This document shows, one piece after another, positions 8,076 to 16,508 of a stretch of DNA of 61,829 nucleotides (the first letter of the stretch is position 1; every line of letters begins with the position of its first letter). The position numbers and the translations under genes are program-made. Below the pieces are notes generated by a model. That model was not told the DNA's origin and ran no database searches. It was given only the letters and a program-made list of their open reading frames with translations. Source of the stretch: Geosporobacter subterraneus DSM 17957 (lineage in GTDB: Bacteria > Bacillota > Clostridia > Peptostreptococcales > Thermotaleaceae). The stretch spans positions 1 through 61,829 of the forward strand of contig NZ_FQZV01000023.1 of the NCBI RefSeq assembly GCF_900142145.1. The letters are read 5' to 3'.

Positions 8076-9356
8076 TTAAACCGTAATTGCTGCCAGTGTT
8101 TTTTCAAAGCCGGGAAAGGATACTGCAATACATTCACTGTTCTGTATTTTTACAGGTCCTTCAGCAAATAATCCGCAGATAGCCATGGCCATGGCTATTC
8201 GGTGATCTCCGTAGCTTTCTACTAAGCCTCCGCTGATTTTACCGGATCCTGTGATTTCCATCCCATCTTCCAGTTCTTCCGCCTGAATGCCTAACTTATT
8301 CAATTCTGTAACCATAGCTGCAATTCGGTTAGATTCCTTCACCTTTAATTCTTCTGCTCCCGTAATGCGCATGGTTCCTTCTGCCAGAGCTGCAATAGCT
8401 GCTATAACCGGTACCTCATCAATCAAGCGGGGCATGATTTCCTTTGTTATAGTAATGCCTCTCAGCTTTCTGCCTTCAATGATTACTCGGCCTATGTCTT
8501 CTCCTCCACTACTGTAGAGGTTATCGATCTGGATACTGGCCCCCATTTCTCTGAGCACATCTATGATCCCTGTTCGAGTTGGATTTAATCCCACATCTTC
8601 GATGATCAGATGGGCTCCCGGCATGGCTGCTGCCGCTGCCATGAAGAAGGCCGCTGAGGAGATATCCCCCGGTACCTTCACTGGCTGTCCAAAGAGCTCT
8701 GACTTTCTTAAAATGACACTGCCTGCCCTACGTTCCAGATTTCCGCCAAAGAATTGCAGCATCCTTTCTGTGTGGTCCCTGGATAAAAACTCTTCCCGTA
8801 CAATGGTTTCTCCCGATGCATAGAGTCCAGCCAATAGAACAGCAGATTTTACTTGGGCACTGGGAACGGGTAAAGTATAGTCGATGGCGGTTAAACTACC
8901 ACCCCGAATAATCAGCGGAGCCAGCTTTCCATCGGCACGGCCGTCTATCTTTGCTCCCATTTGCCGTAATGGATTTGCAATTCTTGCCATGGGACGCTTT
9001 CTTAGGGATCCGTCTCCCGTAATCACCGATAGGAAGGGCTGCCCCGCCAGTATCCCAGATAAGAGTCGCATGGTAGTGCCCGAATTACCCGCATCCAATA
9101 GGTTTTCCGGTTCCCTTAGCCCATCCAGTCCTTTTCCATCAACCTCCAGGGATGTACCCTCTCTTCGGATCTCCACTCCTAGCCCCCTGCAGCATTCCAC
9201 TGTACTCAGACAGTCTTCACCGGGCAGAAAACCCTCGATGGTGCTTTTCCCCTTAGCAATACTTGCCAGCATTACGGCTCTATGAGATATGGATTTGTCT
9301 CCGGGAACTTTTATCTTTCCCTGTATTCTATCAACAGGATTCACTGTAAGCATCAT
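8076..9356 (-). CDS. aroA: 3-phosphoshikimate 1-carboxyvinyltransferase (EPSP synthase)
   Basis: A 426-residue enzyme joining PEP to shikimate-3-phosphate. Visible motifs are VPGDKSISHRAVML, LDAGNSGTTMRLLSG, GDGSLRKRPM, the central DISSAAFFMAAA, IDEVPVIA and KVKESNRIAA near the C-terminus, and the terminal YGDHRIAMA. The start overlaps the tyrA 3' end by 26 bp, with GGGG 6 nt before an ATG-ATG pair. The LDAGNSGTT segment carries the Gly that in some enzymes decides glyphosate sensitivity; class cannot be assigned securely by eye. Confidence 0.97.
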   Translation of the reverse strand: MMLTVNPVDRIQGKIKVPGDKSISHRAVMLASIAKGKSTIEGFLPGEDCLSTVECCRGLGVEIRREGTSLEVDGKGLDGLREPENLLDAGNSGTTMRLLSGILAGQPFLSVITGDGSLRKRPMARIANPLRQMGAKIDGRADGKLAPLIIRGGSLTAIDYTLPVPSAQVKSAVLLAGLYASGETIVREEFLSRDHTERMLQFFGGNLERRAGSVILRKSELFGQPVKVPGDISSAAFFMAAAAAMPGAHLIIEDVGLNPTRTGIIDVLREMGASIQIDNLYSSGGEDIGRVIIEGRKLRGITITKEIMPRLIDEVPVIAAIAALAEGTMRITGAEELKVKESNRIAAMVTELNKLGIQAEELEDGMEITGSGKISGGLVESYGDHRIAMAMAICGLFAEGPVKIQNSECIAVSFPGFEKTLAAITV

Positions 9357-10464
9357 TTTTTTCCCCTTTCATATATGTCCTTGGAAAGCCGCCTCCTCTC
9401 AACACCGAGAAAGCCTGTTTCTGTTCCATGGCTGTGGCAAAGCCCATTCTTACGGCCCCTTGCTCTCCTTCCCTGGCATGGAGGATTTCTATTTCTTTGA
9501 TATTCATATGATTTTCACCTATAAGACGGGTTAATTCTCCCAGCACCCCGGGGCGGTCTTCTACATCCACCACGATATCAAACAAGGGAGGCATGTAGTC
9601 CGGCATCCCTTTTGGAACCCCATCCCGGATAAATTTTGCTTTATTTAAAAGGTCTAATACCTTTCCCTCTTGTTTTTCCTTCAGCAGTTCTCTGAATTCC
9701 TTCAGCATGCTTTCCAGGCTTTCAATCCCTAATAGGATCTCCTCCTTATTATAAAAAAATATATCCTTCCACATGGCGGGATTCCCTGATGCAATCCGTG
9801 TAGTATCACGGAAGCCGCCTCCCGCAAAGGCAACGCTGTTGATGCCTCCCTCATGATCCAAAAGATTGGTCAGCAGTACTGCAGCCAAATGGGGAATATG
9901 ACTGATTCTAGCAGTAATTTTATCATGCTCCCGCTGTCCTACTACTACAGGATATGCCCCTATAGCCTTTACGAAGGATTCCAGCTTCGTTACCGTTTCT
10001 CTCGCTGTATGCTGCCCAGGGGTTAAAAAGTAATAGGCGTTTTCAAACAGCGTTGCGCTGGCAGCCTTTAAGCCTCCTTTTTCTGACCCTGCCATGGGAT
10101 GTCCTCCAATAAACTGAATGTCCCGGTGGACATGTTGGTTTACCAGCTCTCCTACACAGCCTTTTACACTCCCTACGTCCGTTAAGATCGCTTCTCTCCT
10201 TAGAAAGGGAGCTGTTTTTCTAAGAATTTGAGGATAGGCGGCAATGGGAGTACACAGCACCACCAGCTCTGCTTCAGCTACAGCCTCCTGCAGTGTATTT
10301 GCCCCATGATCTATAATGCCCATTTTTTTTGCTTCTTCTCTGCTATCCGGCAAAGCATCATAGCCACAGATCTCACCCTTATATCCTCGTCTTTTCAGTG
10401 CCGCTGCCATAGATCCGCCAATCAATCCTAAGCCAATAAAAGTAATTTTATTAAAAAAGTCCAT
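9331..10464 (-). CDS. tyrA: Prephenate dehydrogenase with C-terminal ACT domain
   Basis: A 377-residue NAD(P) enzyme giving 4-hydroxyphenylpyruvate for tyrosine. The Rossmann motif GLGLIGGSMA (residues 11-20), CTPIAAYP, GGHPMAGSEKGG and the ISHIPHLAA helix are those of TyrA. A C-terminal ACT domain (about 300-370, DVEDRPGVLGELTRLIGE) suggests allosteric control by an aromatic amino acid, as in Bacillus-type TyrA. It lies 25 bp after aroF and overlaps aroA by 26 bp. Confidence 0.96.
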   Translation of the reverse strand: MDFFNKITFIGLGLIGGSMAAALKRRGYKGEICGYDALPDSREEAKKMGIIDHGANTLQEAVAEAELVVLCTPIAAYPQILRKTAPFLRREAILTDVGSVKGCVGELVNQHVHRDIQFIGGHPMAGSEKGGLKAASATLFENAYYFLTPGQHTARETVTKLESFVKAIGAYPVVVGQREHDKITARISHIPHLAAVLLTNLLDHEGGINSVAFAGGGFRDTTRIASGNPAMWKDIFFYNKEEILLGIESLESMLKEFRELLKEKQEGKVLDLLNKAKFIRDGVPKGMPDYMPPLFDIVVDVEDRPGVLGELTRLIGENHMNIKEIEILHAREGEQGAVRMGFATAMEQKQAFSVLRGGGFPRTYMKGEKNDAYSESC

Positions 10465-10489
10465 CGCCTCTGCTTCCTTTCTGAACTGC

Positions 10490-11491
10490 TTATACTAAAG
10501 CAGCAATTCTCTTGACTGCATGCATTAGTTTTCCGAATTTCTCAGGCTTTAAGGATTGGGCTCCGTCAGATAAAGCCAGCTCTGGCTGATGATGTACTTC
10601 TATGATTAATCCGTCTGCTCCTACGGCTATAGCCGCTCTGGATAATGGTTCCACCATGGCCCACTTTCCTGTAGCATGGCTGGGGTCTACAATGATCGGC
10701 AAGTGGCTTACTTCTTTAATAACCGGAATAGCACTTAAGTCCAGGGTATTGCGGGTGTAAGTCTCAAAGGTTCTGATCCCTCTTTCACAAAGAATTACGT
10801 TAGGATTTCCCTCAGACATAATGTATTCTGCCGACATTAAGAATTCTTCTATGGTTGCGCTTAATCCTCTTTTTAACAATACTGGTATTTTTGATTTTCC
10901 TGCTTTTTTTAGCAGGGCAAAATTCTGCATGTTTCTCGCTCCGATTTGTAGAATATCTGTATACTCTGCTACCACATCAAAGGTTTCCAGACACATGACC
11001 TCTGTTACAATGGGCATTCCTGTTTCCTCTTTTGCCTTCCTCAAAAGCTTTAAGCCCTCTTCCCCCAACCCCTGGAAGCTGTAGGGTGATGTTCTAGGCT
11101 TGAAGGCACCGCCTCTCAGCATATGGGCCCCGTGCTCCTTTACGATTCTGGCAATGGTCATCAGCTGTTCTTCACTTTCTACGGCACAGGGTCCTGCCAT
11201 GACAACGATGTTGCCTCCGCCGATCTGTTGGTTTCCGACCTTTACAATTGTATCTTCAGGATGGAACATCCGGCTGGCCAGCTTGAAGGGGTGCTGCACC
11301 CGCAGGACCTTTTCAACATGCTCATTGGCCTGAATCTGACTGGGGTCAATCTTTCGGGTATCTCCAATCAGGCCTAAAATACTTTGATTTTCTCCTTCCG
11401 TGAGCTGAACCTGACAACCCAGGCTTTCCATCTTTTTTTTGATTCTTTCAATCTCTTCTTTTGGTGCTTTTGATTTCATCACAATTACCAT
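10490..11491 (-). CDS. aroF: 3-deoxy-7-phosphoheptulonate synthase (DAHP synthase, AroA-beta type)
   Basis: First enzyme of the pathway, condensing PEP and erythrose-4-P. The ATG at 11491 is 8 nt after AGGAGG; a TTG two codons earlier is too close to that site. Residues 1 to about 70 form a ferredoxin-like regulatory domain ([16 protein letters not shown]), as in Thermotoga-type enzymes that bind Tyr or Phe. The barrel shows [54 protein letters not shown] and DPSHATGKW. It is the promoter-proximal gene, 43 bp after the attenuator's T-run and about 100 bp after the leader stop. Confidence 0.97.
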   Translation of the reverse strand: MVIVMKSKAPKEEIERIKKKMESLGCQVQLTEGENQSILGLIGDTRKIDPSQIQANEHVEKVLRVQHPFKLASRMFHPEDTIVKVGNQQIGGGNIVVMAGPCAVESEEQLMTIARIVKEHGAHMLRGGAFKPRTSPYSFQGLGEEGLKLLRKAKEETGMPIVTEVMCLETFDVVAEYTDILQIGARNMQNFALLKKAGKSKIPVLLKRGLSATIEEFLMSAEYIMSEGNPNVILCERGIRTFETYTRNTLDLSAIPVIKEVSHLPIIVDPSHATGKWAMVEPLSRAAIAVGADGLIIEVHHQPELALSDGAQSLKPEKFGKLMHAVKRIAALV

Positions 11492-11534
11492 CTCCAATAC
11501 CTCCTTAATTTTTACATGCTTTTCCGCATTTTCG

Positions 11535-11569
11535 ATAAAAAAAGAGACTCTATTCTAAGAGTCTCTTTT
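11535..11569 (-). terminator. Attenuator: intrinsic terminator ahead of aroF
   Basis: On the minus strand AAAGAGACTC pairs with GAGTCTCTTT and is followed by a run of seven T. It lies between the leader ORF stop (11592) and the aroF ribosome site, so it can only act on operon entry. Its 5' arm and loop are complementary to a segment inside the leader ORF (11623-11638), giving a competing antiterminator. Confidence 0.88.
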
Positions 11570-11638
11570 AAAAAAGTATAAGGGTATACTTTTAAGTGTA
11601 GCTGCATGCACCCATAGGGTACAAAGATTTTCTTAGAA
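11553..11638 (-). promoter_or_regulatory. Antiterminator pairing in the aro leader
   Basis: In the minus-strand RNA, 11631-11638 (TTCTAAGA) pairs with 11553-11560 (TCTTAGAA), and after a 3x3 internal loop 11623-11627 (TCTTT) pairs with 11564-11568 (AAAGA). These 13 pairs use the terminator's 5' arm and are mutually exclusive with it. A separate perfect 9-bp hairpin (11572-11593) overlaps the leader stop codon. Further upstream, 11708-11720 (within the aromatic codons) can pair with 11651-11663 over 13 bp including one G-U. A ribosome stalled on the aromatic codons would melt that hairpin while leaving 11623-11638 free. Confidence 0.7.
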
Positions 11639-11756
11639 AGGCGGTTTCATATCGATTTTTATTCCATGCAAAAAACCCAGCGCTAAAAAAGTAAAAGCCC
11701 CAGTAAAAATAAAAACCGATATAAAGTTTGCATCCCTTTCTAATTTTCTCTAACAT
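11592..11756 (-). CDS. Aromatic leader peptide of the aro operon
   Basis: A 54-codon ORF lies between the promoter and the attenuator. Residues 12-31 contain 13 aromatic residues (Phe, Tyr and two Trp), including the run FYFYWGFYFF. That is the composition of attenuation leaders such as those of pheA operons, although longer than the enterobacterial ones. The ATG at 11756 has AGGGTG 6 nt upstream; an ATG two codons earlier (11762) is also possible. A longer reading from a TTG would start inside the -10 region and is not credible. The remainder (residues 32-54) encodes the antiterminator strand. The peptide itself probably has no function beyond ribosome stalling when charged Phe/Tyr tRNA is scarce. 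Confidence 0.82.
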   Translation of the reverse strand: MLEKIRKGCKLYIGFYFYWGFYFFSAGFFAWNKNRYETAFLRKSLYPMGACSYT

Positions 11757-11794
11757 CTTCATCACCCTAATTTTATTTTTTCTAAGTTTATACA

Positions 11795-11823
11795 ATTGTA
11801 TGCAAGAAATATTTCTTTGTCAA
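11795..11823 (-). promoter_or_regulatory. Promoter of the aro operon
   Basis: On the minus strand TTGACA (11818-11823), a 17-bp spacer and TACAAT (11795-11800) form a near-perfect sigma-A promoter. The spacer contains the perfect 14-bp palindrome AAGAAATATTTCTT (11804-11817). The predicted transcript begins near 11788, giving a leader of about 300 nt before aroF. Confidence 0.85.
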
Positions 11824-11872
11824 CAGTAAAAAAAATATTTTATGCATGATATATTTATTATGCTTCTAATTT

Positions 11873-12658
11873 CTACTTTTGCCCCTCTTGAAAGGGCAGC
11901 AGCTTATATCTTCTTTTTCCTTTTGTTTTCCCATAGGTTTGAATCGACTCCCGGGGACAATAATTGATACATCGGAAGCACTGTTCACAGGTATCCAGCC
12001 ACTTTGGCTCACCTTCCATGAGAATAATACTCTTCGTTGGGCAAATGGTTTCACAATATCCACACTCATTACAGTTCTCATCTGTATGAAATTTTTTTGC
12101 CATGGATGGCAAATATCGGGTAAAACCGCGGCTGGCTGCAGCCATCAGCAGGCCCTTAAGCCCTCCTGTTTTTGCAATATGTTTTGTTCCTCCAGCCAAC
12201 AGTCTTTGAACAAAGGCTTCTGCCTTAGCTTCTCCTGCCCGGACCTGTTTTCTGCACTCCTCTTCCTCCGGGATGCGGCCTACCACATAATTATTTGGCA
12301 TTTCAATGGATTCGCTGTCTAAGAGCACATAACCCTTTTTCTCCAGCAGCTTCCAGCCTTGAATTACAGCGCTTCCGATTCCTCCGCCATTGGTAGCCCC
12401 TAAGAAGACCTCGGTACCACTGGCCTTTGGCATTTTTTCCATGAAATTTTTTACGATTCTCGGCATACCAAAGCTATATACGGGATAGCAAAAACCTACT
12501 ATGGCATGATTTAGATCTAAGAGCAGGGTCTTTTCTTCCGCTATATTTAACAGACTCACTTTTAGCCCCTCTTTTTGAAACATGCTTTGCATCACCTGGG
12601 CGATCCGCAGCGAATTACCAGTCCCCGTGAAATAATATAATATAATCTGCTTTTTCAT
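11873..12658 (-). CDS. EFR1-type protein: flavodoxin-like domain + two [4Fe-4S] clusters
   Basis: The chosen ATG (12658) is 8 nt after GGAGGGG and gives 261 residues. The N-terminal half is flavodoxin-like with the FMN phosphate loop YYFTGTGNSLR at the start and NGGGIGSAV further in. The C-terminal half has a bacterial ferredoxin domain with CNECGYCETICP and CEQCFRCINYCP, each binding a [4Fe-4S] cluster. Such fusions are common in anaerobic Firmicutes and probably shuttle electrons between low-potential donors and unknown acceptors. It stands alone between the aro promoter and the racemase gene, 59 bp after the latter. Physiological partner unknown. Confidence 0.85.
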   Translation of the reverse strand: MKKQIILYYFTGTGNSLRIAQVMQSMFQKEGLKVSLLNIAEEKTLLLDLNHAIVGFCYPVYSFGMPRIVKNFMEKMPKASGTEVFLGATNGGGIGSAVIQGWKLLEKKGYVLLDSESIEMPNNYVVGRIPEEEECRKQVRAGEAKAEAFVQRLLAGGTKHIAKTGGLKGLLMAAASRGFTRYLPSMAKKFHTDENCNECGYCETICPTKSIILMEGEPKWLDTCEQCFRCINYCPRESIQTYGKTKGKRRYKLLPFQEGQK

Positions 12659-12717
12659 CCATAACACCCCTCCGAATCTCTCACTCAATATACGTCCTAT
12701 GAATGAAAAAGTCTGTT

Positions 12718-13782
12718 TTACTCTATCATGATCTTATGGACATAGGCCGAGGTCATAGCTGATAAAAGTCCTCCATAGCTCATGGTAAACTCCAGAATAT
12801 CTCCTAGCTTCACCGCAGTTTTGGCATCGGTCACATCTACCAGCAAATGGTCACTGCTTGCCCCTAGTAATATCAGCTCTTTCTCTTTAGGTTGTATACC
12901 ATCCAGTAAAATATCCTGTCTTCCCATCGCTACAATCGCTCTTTTACGGATACCCCGATCCACAAAAGTGGGCACCTTTCCAAAAGCGTCAATCCCTCTT
13001 TTCCCAATGGGTACAGAAGGCTTTTCCTTCACTTCCACTACCTGCCCGAACAGACGGAAGGCATCCTGATATAGACCATCGATAGGTACATTATAGACAT
13101 CTTCTATTCCCAAAACGATGGGCTCTCCTAATCTCAATTGATTAATGCCTTCAGGAATCTGATCTTCCCACAACAGGTGGAGGCTATTGGAGTTTCCCCC
13201 GGAGATAATCCCCAGCTGCAAGCCCCATCTGCTTTCTATTTTGTCCTTGATGCCTAACAGCTTTTCTAAGGTATGGCGCTCAGGAATCACGCCGCCATAA
13301 CAGCCAAAATTCGCACCAATCCCTGCTAAACGAACACCTTGAAGCTCCACCACTGCTTCTAAGATGTCTTCTACTTCATCCTCCCAGCAGCCTTCCCTAA
13401 GATCACCTAAATCTACCATCAGCAATATATCATGAACTTTATTTTTTTTGAGGGCCTCCTCAGATACCCTGCGAATGCACTCAACTTCTGATTGAAGGCT
13501 AACATCTACATATTCCACTAAATCCTCAAGTTCACTAAGCATTGGTATTCTCAACAGCATCTTGGGAACGGGAAGCTCCTTCATTTTTTTTATATTTTGT
13601 ATCCTGGAATCGGCCAGCATCGTTGCTCCTGCTTCCACCAAAACTTTTGCAATTTTAGGATCACCACAGAAAACCTTCGTTACTGCTGCGATTTCAATTC
13701 CTTTCTCACTGCATTGGGCAGTCAGTCTGCTAACATTGTGACGAATTTTTTCTAAATTGATTTCCAGTCTTGGATATCCCAT
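12718..13782 (-). CDS. Alanine racemase-fold PLP enzyme (ornithine/alanine racemase family)
   Basis: A 354-residue fold-type III PLP protein. The N-terminal LEINLEKIRHNV and AAVTKVFCGDP contain the Lys expected to bind PLP; later GISGGNS-like IISGGNSNSLHLL and INQLRLGEPIVLG fit the ornithine racemase group described from amino-acid-fermenting clostridia. The ATG at 13782 is 8 nt after AGGGGG; a TTG two codons upstream is too close. In such organisms ornithine racemase makes D-ornithine for oxidative or reductive ornithine degradation, but no ornithine mutase genes are nearby, so the substrate is uncertain. It follows the HTH-TPR gene at 24 bp and is probably in one unit with it. Confidence 0.78.
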   Translation of the reverse strand: MGYPRLEINLEKIRHNVSRLTAQCSEKGIEIAAVTKVFCGDPKIAKVLVEAGATMLADSRIQNIKKMKELPVPKMLLRIPMLSELEDLVEYVDVSLQSEVECIRRVSEEALKKNKVHDILLMVDLGDLREGCWEDEVEDILEAVVELQGVRLAGIGANFGCYGGVIPERHTLEKLLGIKDKIESRWGLQLGIISGGNSNSLHLLWEDQIPEGINQLRLGEPIVLGIEDVYNVPIDGLYQDAFRLFGQVVEVKEKPSVPIGKRGIDAFGKVPTFVDRGIRKRAIVAMGRQDILLDGIQPKEKELILLGASSDHLLVDVTDAKTAVKLGDILEFTMSYGGLLSAMTSAYVHKIMIE

Positions 13783-13806
13783 GATCAATGCCCCCTTTAT
13801 TCATAT

Positions 13807-15111
13807 CTACATATTGATTACACCTGTCTTCTTAAAAATTTCTATCCCTTTTTGATAAAAAGCCACGCTCCTTTTTTCTTCTCCTACCTCTCCATATAAC
13901 TCCGCCAAGTCCAGATAGCTGGCAGCCAGTTGTTTTGGCAGCTGCATTTTCTGCAGTATTTCTACACCCTCTTCTACTGCAGCAATGGCTTTGTCATAAT
14001 CCTGTTTACGCCTTTGAATTTGTGCTAAGTGGCGAAGGGCATCTACTCTATGCAATTCCCGTTGGTATCCTTTTGCATAGGAAAGGGCTTCCTGAATCAA
14101 AGCCTCTGCTTTCTCATAATCCTTTTGCTCCATATAGTACTGCACATATTCAAAAATAGTATTTGGAAGGGTTGTATCCCCTATTTCCTTCTTTAGTCTA
14201 TAGGCTTTCTCCAGATGATGTAATGCCTCTTCATATTTTCCTGTTTTTCGGTAAATATGTCCCAGATTATTTTCGATAAAGGCAATCTCTTTCTTTTCAT
14301 TTTCTTTTCTGTATATGCTCAATGCCTGCTGCAAACATTCCTTTGCTGCCTGGAGATCTCCGCTTTCCATATATCCGGTAGCCAGTAGGGTCAAGGTTTT
14401 TCCCTGATCCTGGTGGTTTTCCATTTTTTCCTGGACTTCCTTTACCTTTAAGGCATAATCCAGCGCACTATTTCCCTGACCTAAGCCAACATAACATAGG
14501 GAAATATTAAAAAAGGTCTTATAGCTGAGCTCCAGATTATAAATATTATTTTTTTTCAAAATGAGCTCTGCTTGGTTATATTTATCTAACGCAGAATGGA
14601 AATAATTCTTATGATAGTACACCAGACCAAGCTGCAAATAGCTCTTAATAACCCCTTCATGATCACCAAAGCTGGAATAGGCCCGAATGCTCTCTTCTAA
14701 ATAATGGGCGGCTTCTTTATAATTCTTCAGCCGAATATAGATTTGACCCATTAAATGTTTGGCAAGTCCCTCCAGGTCTACAATCCCATGCTCCTCTACT
14801 AATTTTATGACCCACTCAACGATTTTACCGGCTTTATGATATTCCTCATTGTAAATCAGAGTCTCTACCTCTAAAAGCCTAACCTCACATATTTTTTTCA
14901 CCTGAGCCTCTTTTGATTCTACAAGATACTCTACCGTCACGCCCAGCTTTTTCGCAAAGTATTCCAGTAAATCCTGACTTGGATAGGATTTATCTCTTTC
15001 AATATGACTGATCTGGGCAGCAGTAATTCGATCTCCTGCCAATTCCTTTAAGGTTAGGTTCATCTTTTTCCGATACAGCTTTACCTTTTGTCCTAAGCTA
15101 AGAATCTCCAT
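13807..15111 (-). CDS. HTH (XRE) regulator with TPR repeats
   Basis: A 434-residue protein. Residues about 5-62 form an XRE helix-turn-helix (LGQKVKLYRKKMNLTLKELA...ITAAQISHIERDKSYPS). The rest is a chain of about eight tetratricopeptide repeats, seen as recurring A-x-x-Y/L-x-x-A patterns such as YEEALHHLEKAYRL and YDKAIAAVEEGVEIL. This is the architecture of peptide-responsive RRNPP regulators and of general clostridial HTH-TPR proteins. No short exported signal-peptide ORF was seen next to it. It precedes the racemase and could regulate it or itself. Confidence 0.85.
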   Translation of the reverse strand: MEILSLGQKVKLYRKKMNLTLKELAGDRITAAQISHIERDKSYPSQDLLEYFAKKLGVTVEYLVESKEAQVKKICEVRLLEVETLIYNEEYHKAGKIVEWVIKLVEEHGIVDLEGLAKHLMGQIYIRLKNYKEAAHYLEESIRAYSSFGDHEGVIKSYLQLGLVYYHKNYFHSALDKYNQAELILKKNNIYNLELSYKTFFNISLCYVGLGQGNSALDYALKVKEVQEKMENHQDQGKTLTLLATGYMESGDLQAAKECLQQALSIYRKENEKKEIAFIENNLGHIYRKTGKYEEALHHLEKAYRLKKEIGDTTLPNTIFEYVQYYMEQKDYEKAEALIQEALSYAKGYQRELHRVDALRHLAQIQRRKQDYDKAIAAVEEGVEILQKMQLPKQLAASYLDLAELYGEVGEEKRSVAFYQKGIEIFKKTGVINM

Positions 15112-15194
15112 TCAGTGAGGCCCTCCAAAAAATTAAAGTATTATTATAATATTTTTCGATTTAGGTCTCCATAATCCCTTCAAATTTCATAAAA

Positions 15195-16268
15195 TTATTT
15201 ACTTTTTATGGTTTTACAAAATTTGCTGCACTGAAGGTTTCTTAAAAAAGACAGCTCCGTATAGCGTTTTTTATAGCATAATAAGCTAAAAATCAGCGAC
15301 TTCTGAAGCTGACGATGAAATACCTGTTTACAAGCGGCTTCAAACTCTGATGTTTTCCCTTGAATAATTTTTTCCGCTGCCAGACTGCCGCTTTGCATTG
15401 CATAATAGATTCCTTCTCCGGTAAAGGAGTCTACTAAACCCGCCGCATCTCCCGCCAATAATATATTTCCTTTTTGAACCTTCCTCCGAAAGCCGCCGGC
15501 AGGCAAAAAAGACCCTCTGAAGTTCTTAGGTTCCCCGCTGCTGGGATACAGCCTTGCTACTTTTGCAATATGTTCTTTAAAGTGGTCTGCCAGTTGTTTT
15601 TTTTGATAGGAGGGTCCTCCAATTCCTACGTTTATGCAGTTTCCTTGTGGAATAGCCCAGCCCATTGAAAACGCTAAGGGTACACTGAATAGCTTAAAAT
15701 CCTCAAAAGCTTCACGCTGGTTTACGGAAAGCAGCCCATTCACTGCAAAGCCCATTTTGTACCGGTCTAAGGGGAGCTCCCCCTCCACAAATCCTTTTAC
15801 AATACTCCCGCTTCCGTCACACCCCAGTACCTTACTGCATAGATACTCATCGGTGGAGGTAATTACCCGAATATATCCCTTTTCCTCCACAATATGCTGG
15901 AGCCTCGTGCCTTGGTAAAATCTCACCCTTTGGGCAATCGCCTGATTAAGCAATATGTGATCAAAGTCTTTTCGGTGTACTGTCTTGCCCAGCAGCTGAT
16001 AATCTTGATGGGTAGAGGCCTTCATACTATGACTATAAAGCGTAATGCTGTATATATCATTCAAAGTAGATCTTTTTGGTATTTCAAAATCCAGCAATCT
16101 CAAAGCTTTTATTGGAATAAGACCGCCGCAGTGCTTGTCTCTCGGAAAAGTTGCTTGATCTATCAATAGTACGCTGCAGCCTGCCATTGCCAGCTTCCTT
16201 GCTGCAGTAGATCCGGCAGGGCCAGCCCCCACCACGATAACATCATAGCATTCACGATTTGCTGTCAT
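15195..16268 (-). CDS. Geranylgeranyl reductase-family FAD oxidoreductase
   Basis: A 357-residue flavoprotein. N-terminal YDVIVVGAGPAGSTAARKLA is the FAD dinucleotide motif, and the C-terminal GNILLAGDAAGLVDSFTGEGIYYAMQSG is the second FAD motif characteristic of the geranylgeranyl reductase / digeranylglycerophospholipid reductase group. The family hydrogenates isoprenoid chains or oxidises aromatic substrates. A polyprenyl diphosphate synthase is encoded far to the right (60.3 kb) but there is no direct linkage. It is separated from the TPR regulator by 83 bp and from the efflux operon by its own promoter region. Substrate unknown. Confidence 0.8.
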   Translation of the reverse strand: MTANRECYDVIVVGAGPAGSTAARKLAMAGCSVLLIDQATFPRDKHCGGLIPIKALRLLDFEIPKRSTLNDIYSITLYSHSMKASTHQDYQLLGKTVHRKDFDHILLNQAIAQRVRFYQGTRLQHIVEEKGYIRVITSTDEYLCSKVLGCDGSGSIVKGFVEGELPLDRYKMGFAVNGLLSVNQREAFEDFKLFSVPLAFSMGWAIPQGNCINVGIGGPSYQKKQLADHFKEHIAKVARLYPSSGEPKNFRGSFLPAGGFRRKVQKGNILLAGDAAGLVDSFTGEGIYYAMQSGSLAAEKIIQGKTSEFEAACKQVFHRQLQKSLIFSLLCYKKRYTELSFLRNLQCSKFCKTIKSK

Positions 16269-16449
16269 AGCTTTTCCTTCACCCCTAAGGCTTTTTTATA
16301 TAGTGAAAAATTGTAGCTTCTTAATTCATATCCTATTAGCTGTGTGACTGAGAAATTTTACATTCAGCGGAACGGCACAGAAATTATGCATTTATTCTTT
16401 TAGTTTTCCCTTTCTTCTGAAGCACATGCTTTCTTTTTTTGCACTAAGC

Positions 16450-16484
16450 AAAAGAGCATCCATTTTACAATAAGATGCTCTTTT
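16450..16484 (-). terminator. Terminator of the RND efflux operon
   Basis: AAAAGAGCATC and GATGCTCTTTT form a perfect 11-bp stem with a 13-nt loop, 24 bp beyond the stop codon of the membrane fusion protein gene. The T-run lies within the 3' arm. The remaining 16269-16449 stretch contains only AT-rich sequence upstream of the flavoprotein gene. Confidence 0.8.
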
Positions 16485-16508
16485 AATAATAGCTATTCCT
16501 TCTGTTTT

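Noticed and set aside
8884-9285. 133-codon plus-strand open frame opposite aroA
   Set aside because: Antisense shadow rich in Pro/Ser; no ribosome site and no recognisable motif.
11498-11870. T-box riboswitch for the aro operon
   Set aside because: No T-box consensus (AGGGTGGNACCGCG) was seen between promoter and aroF; the leader ORF with aromatic codons explains the terminator better.
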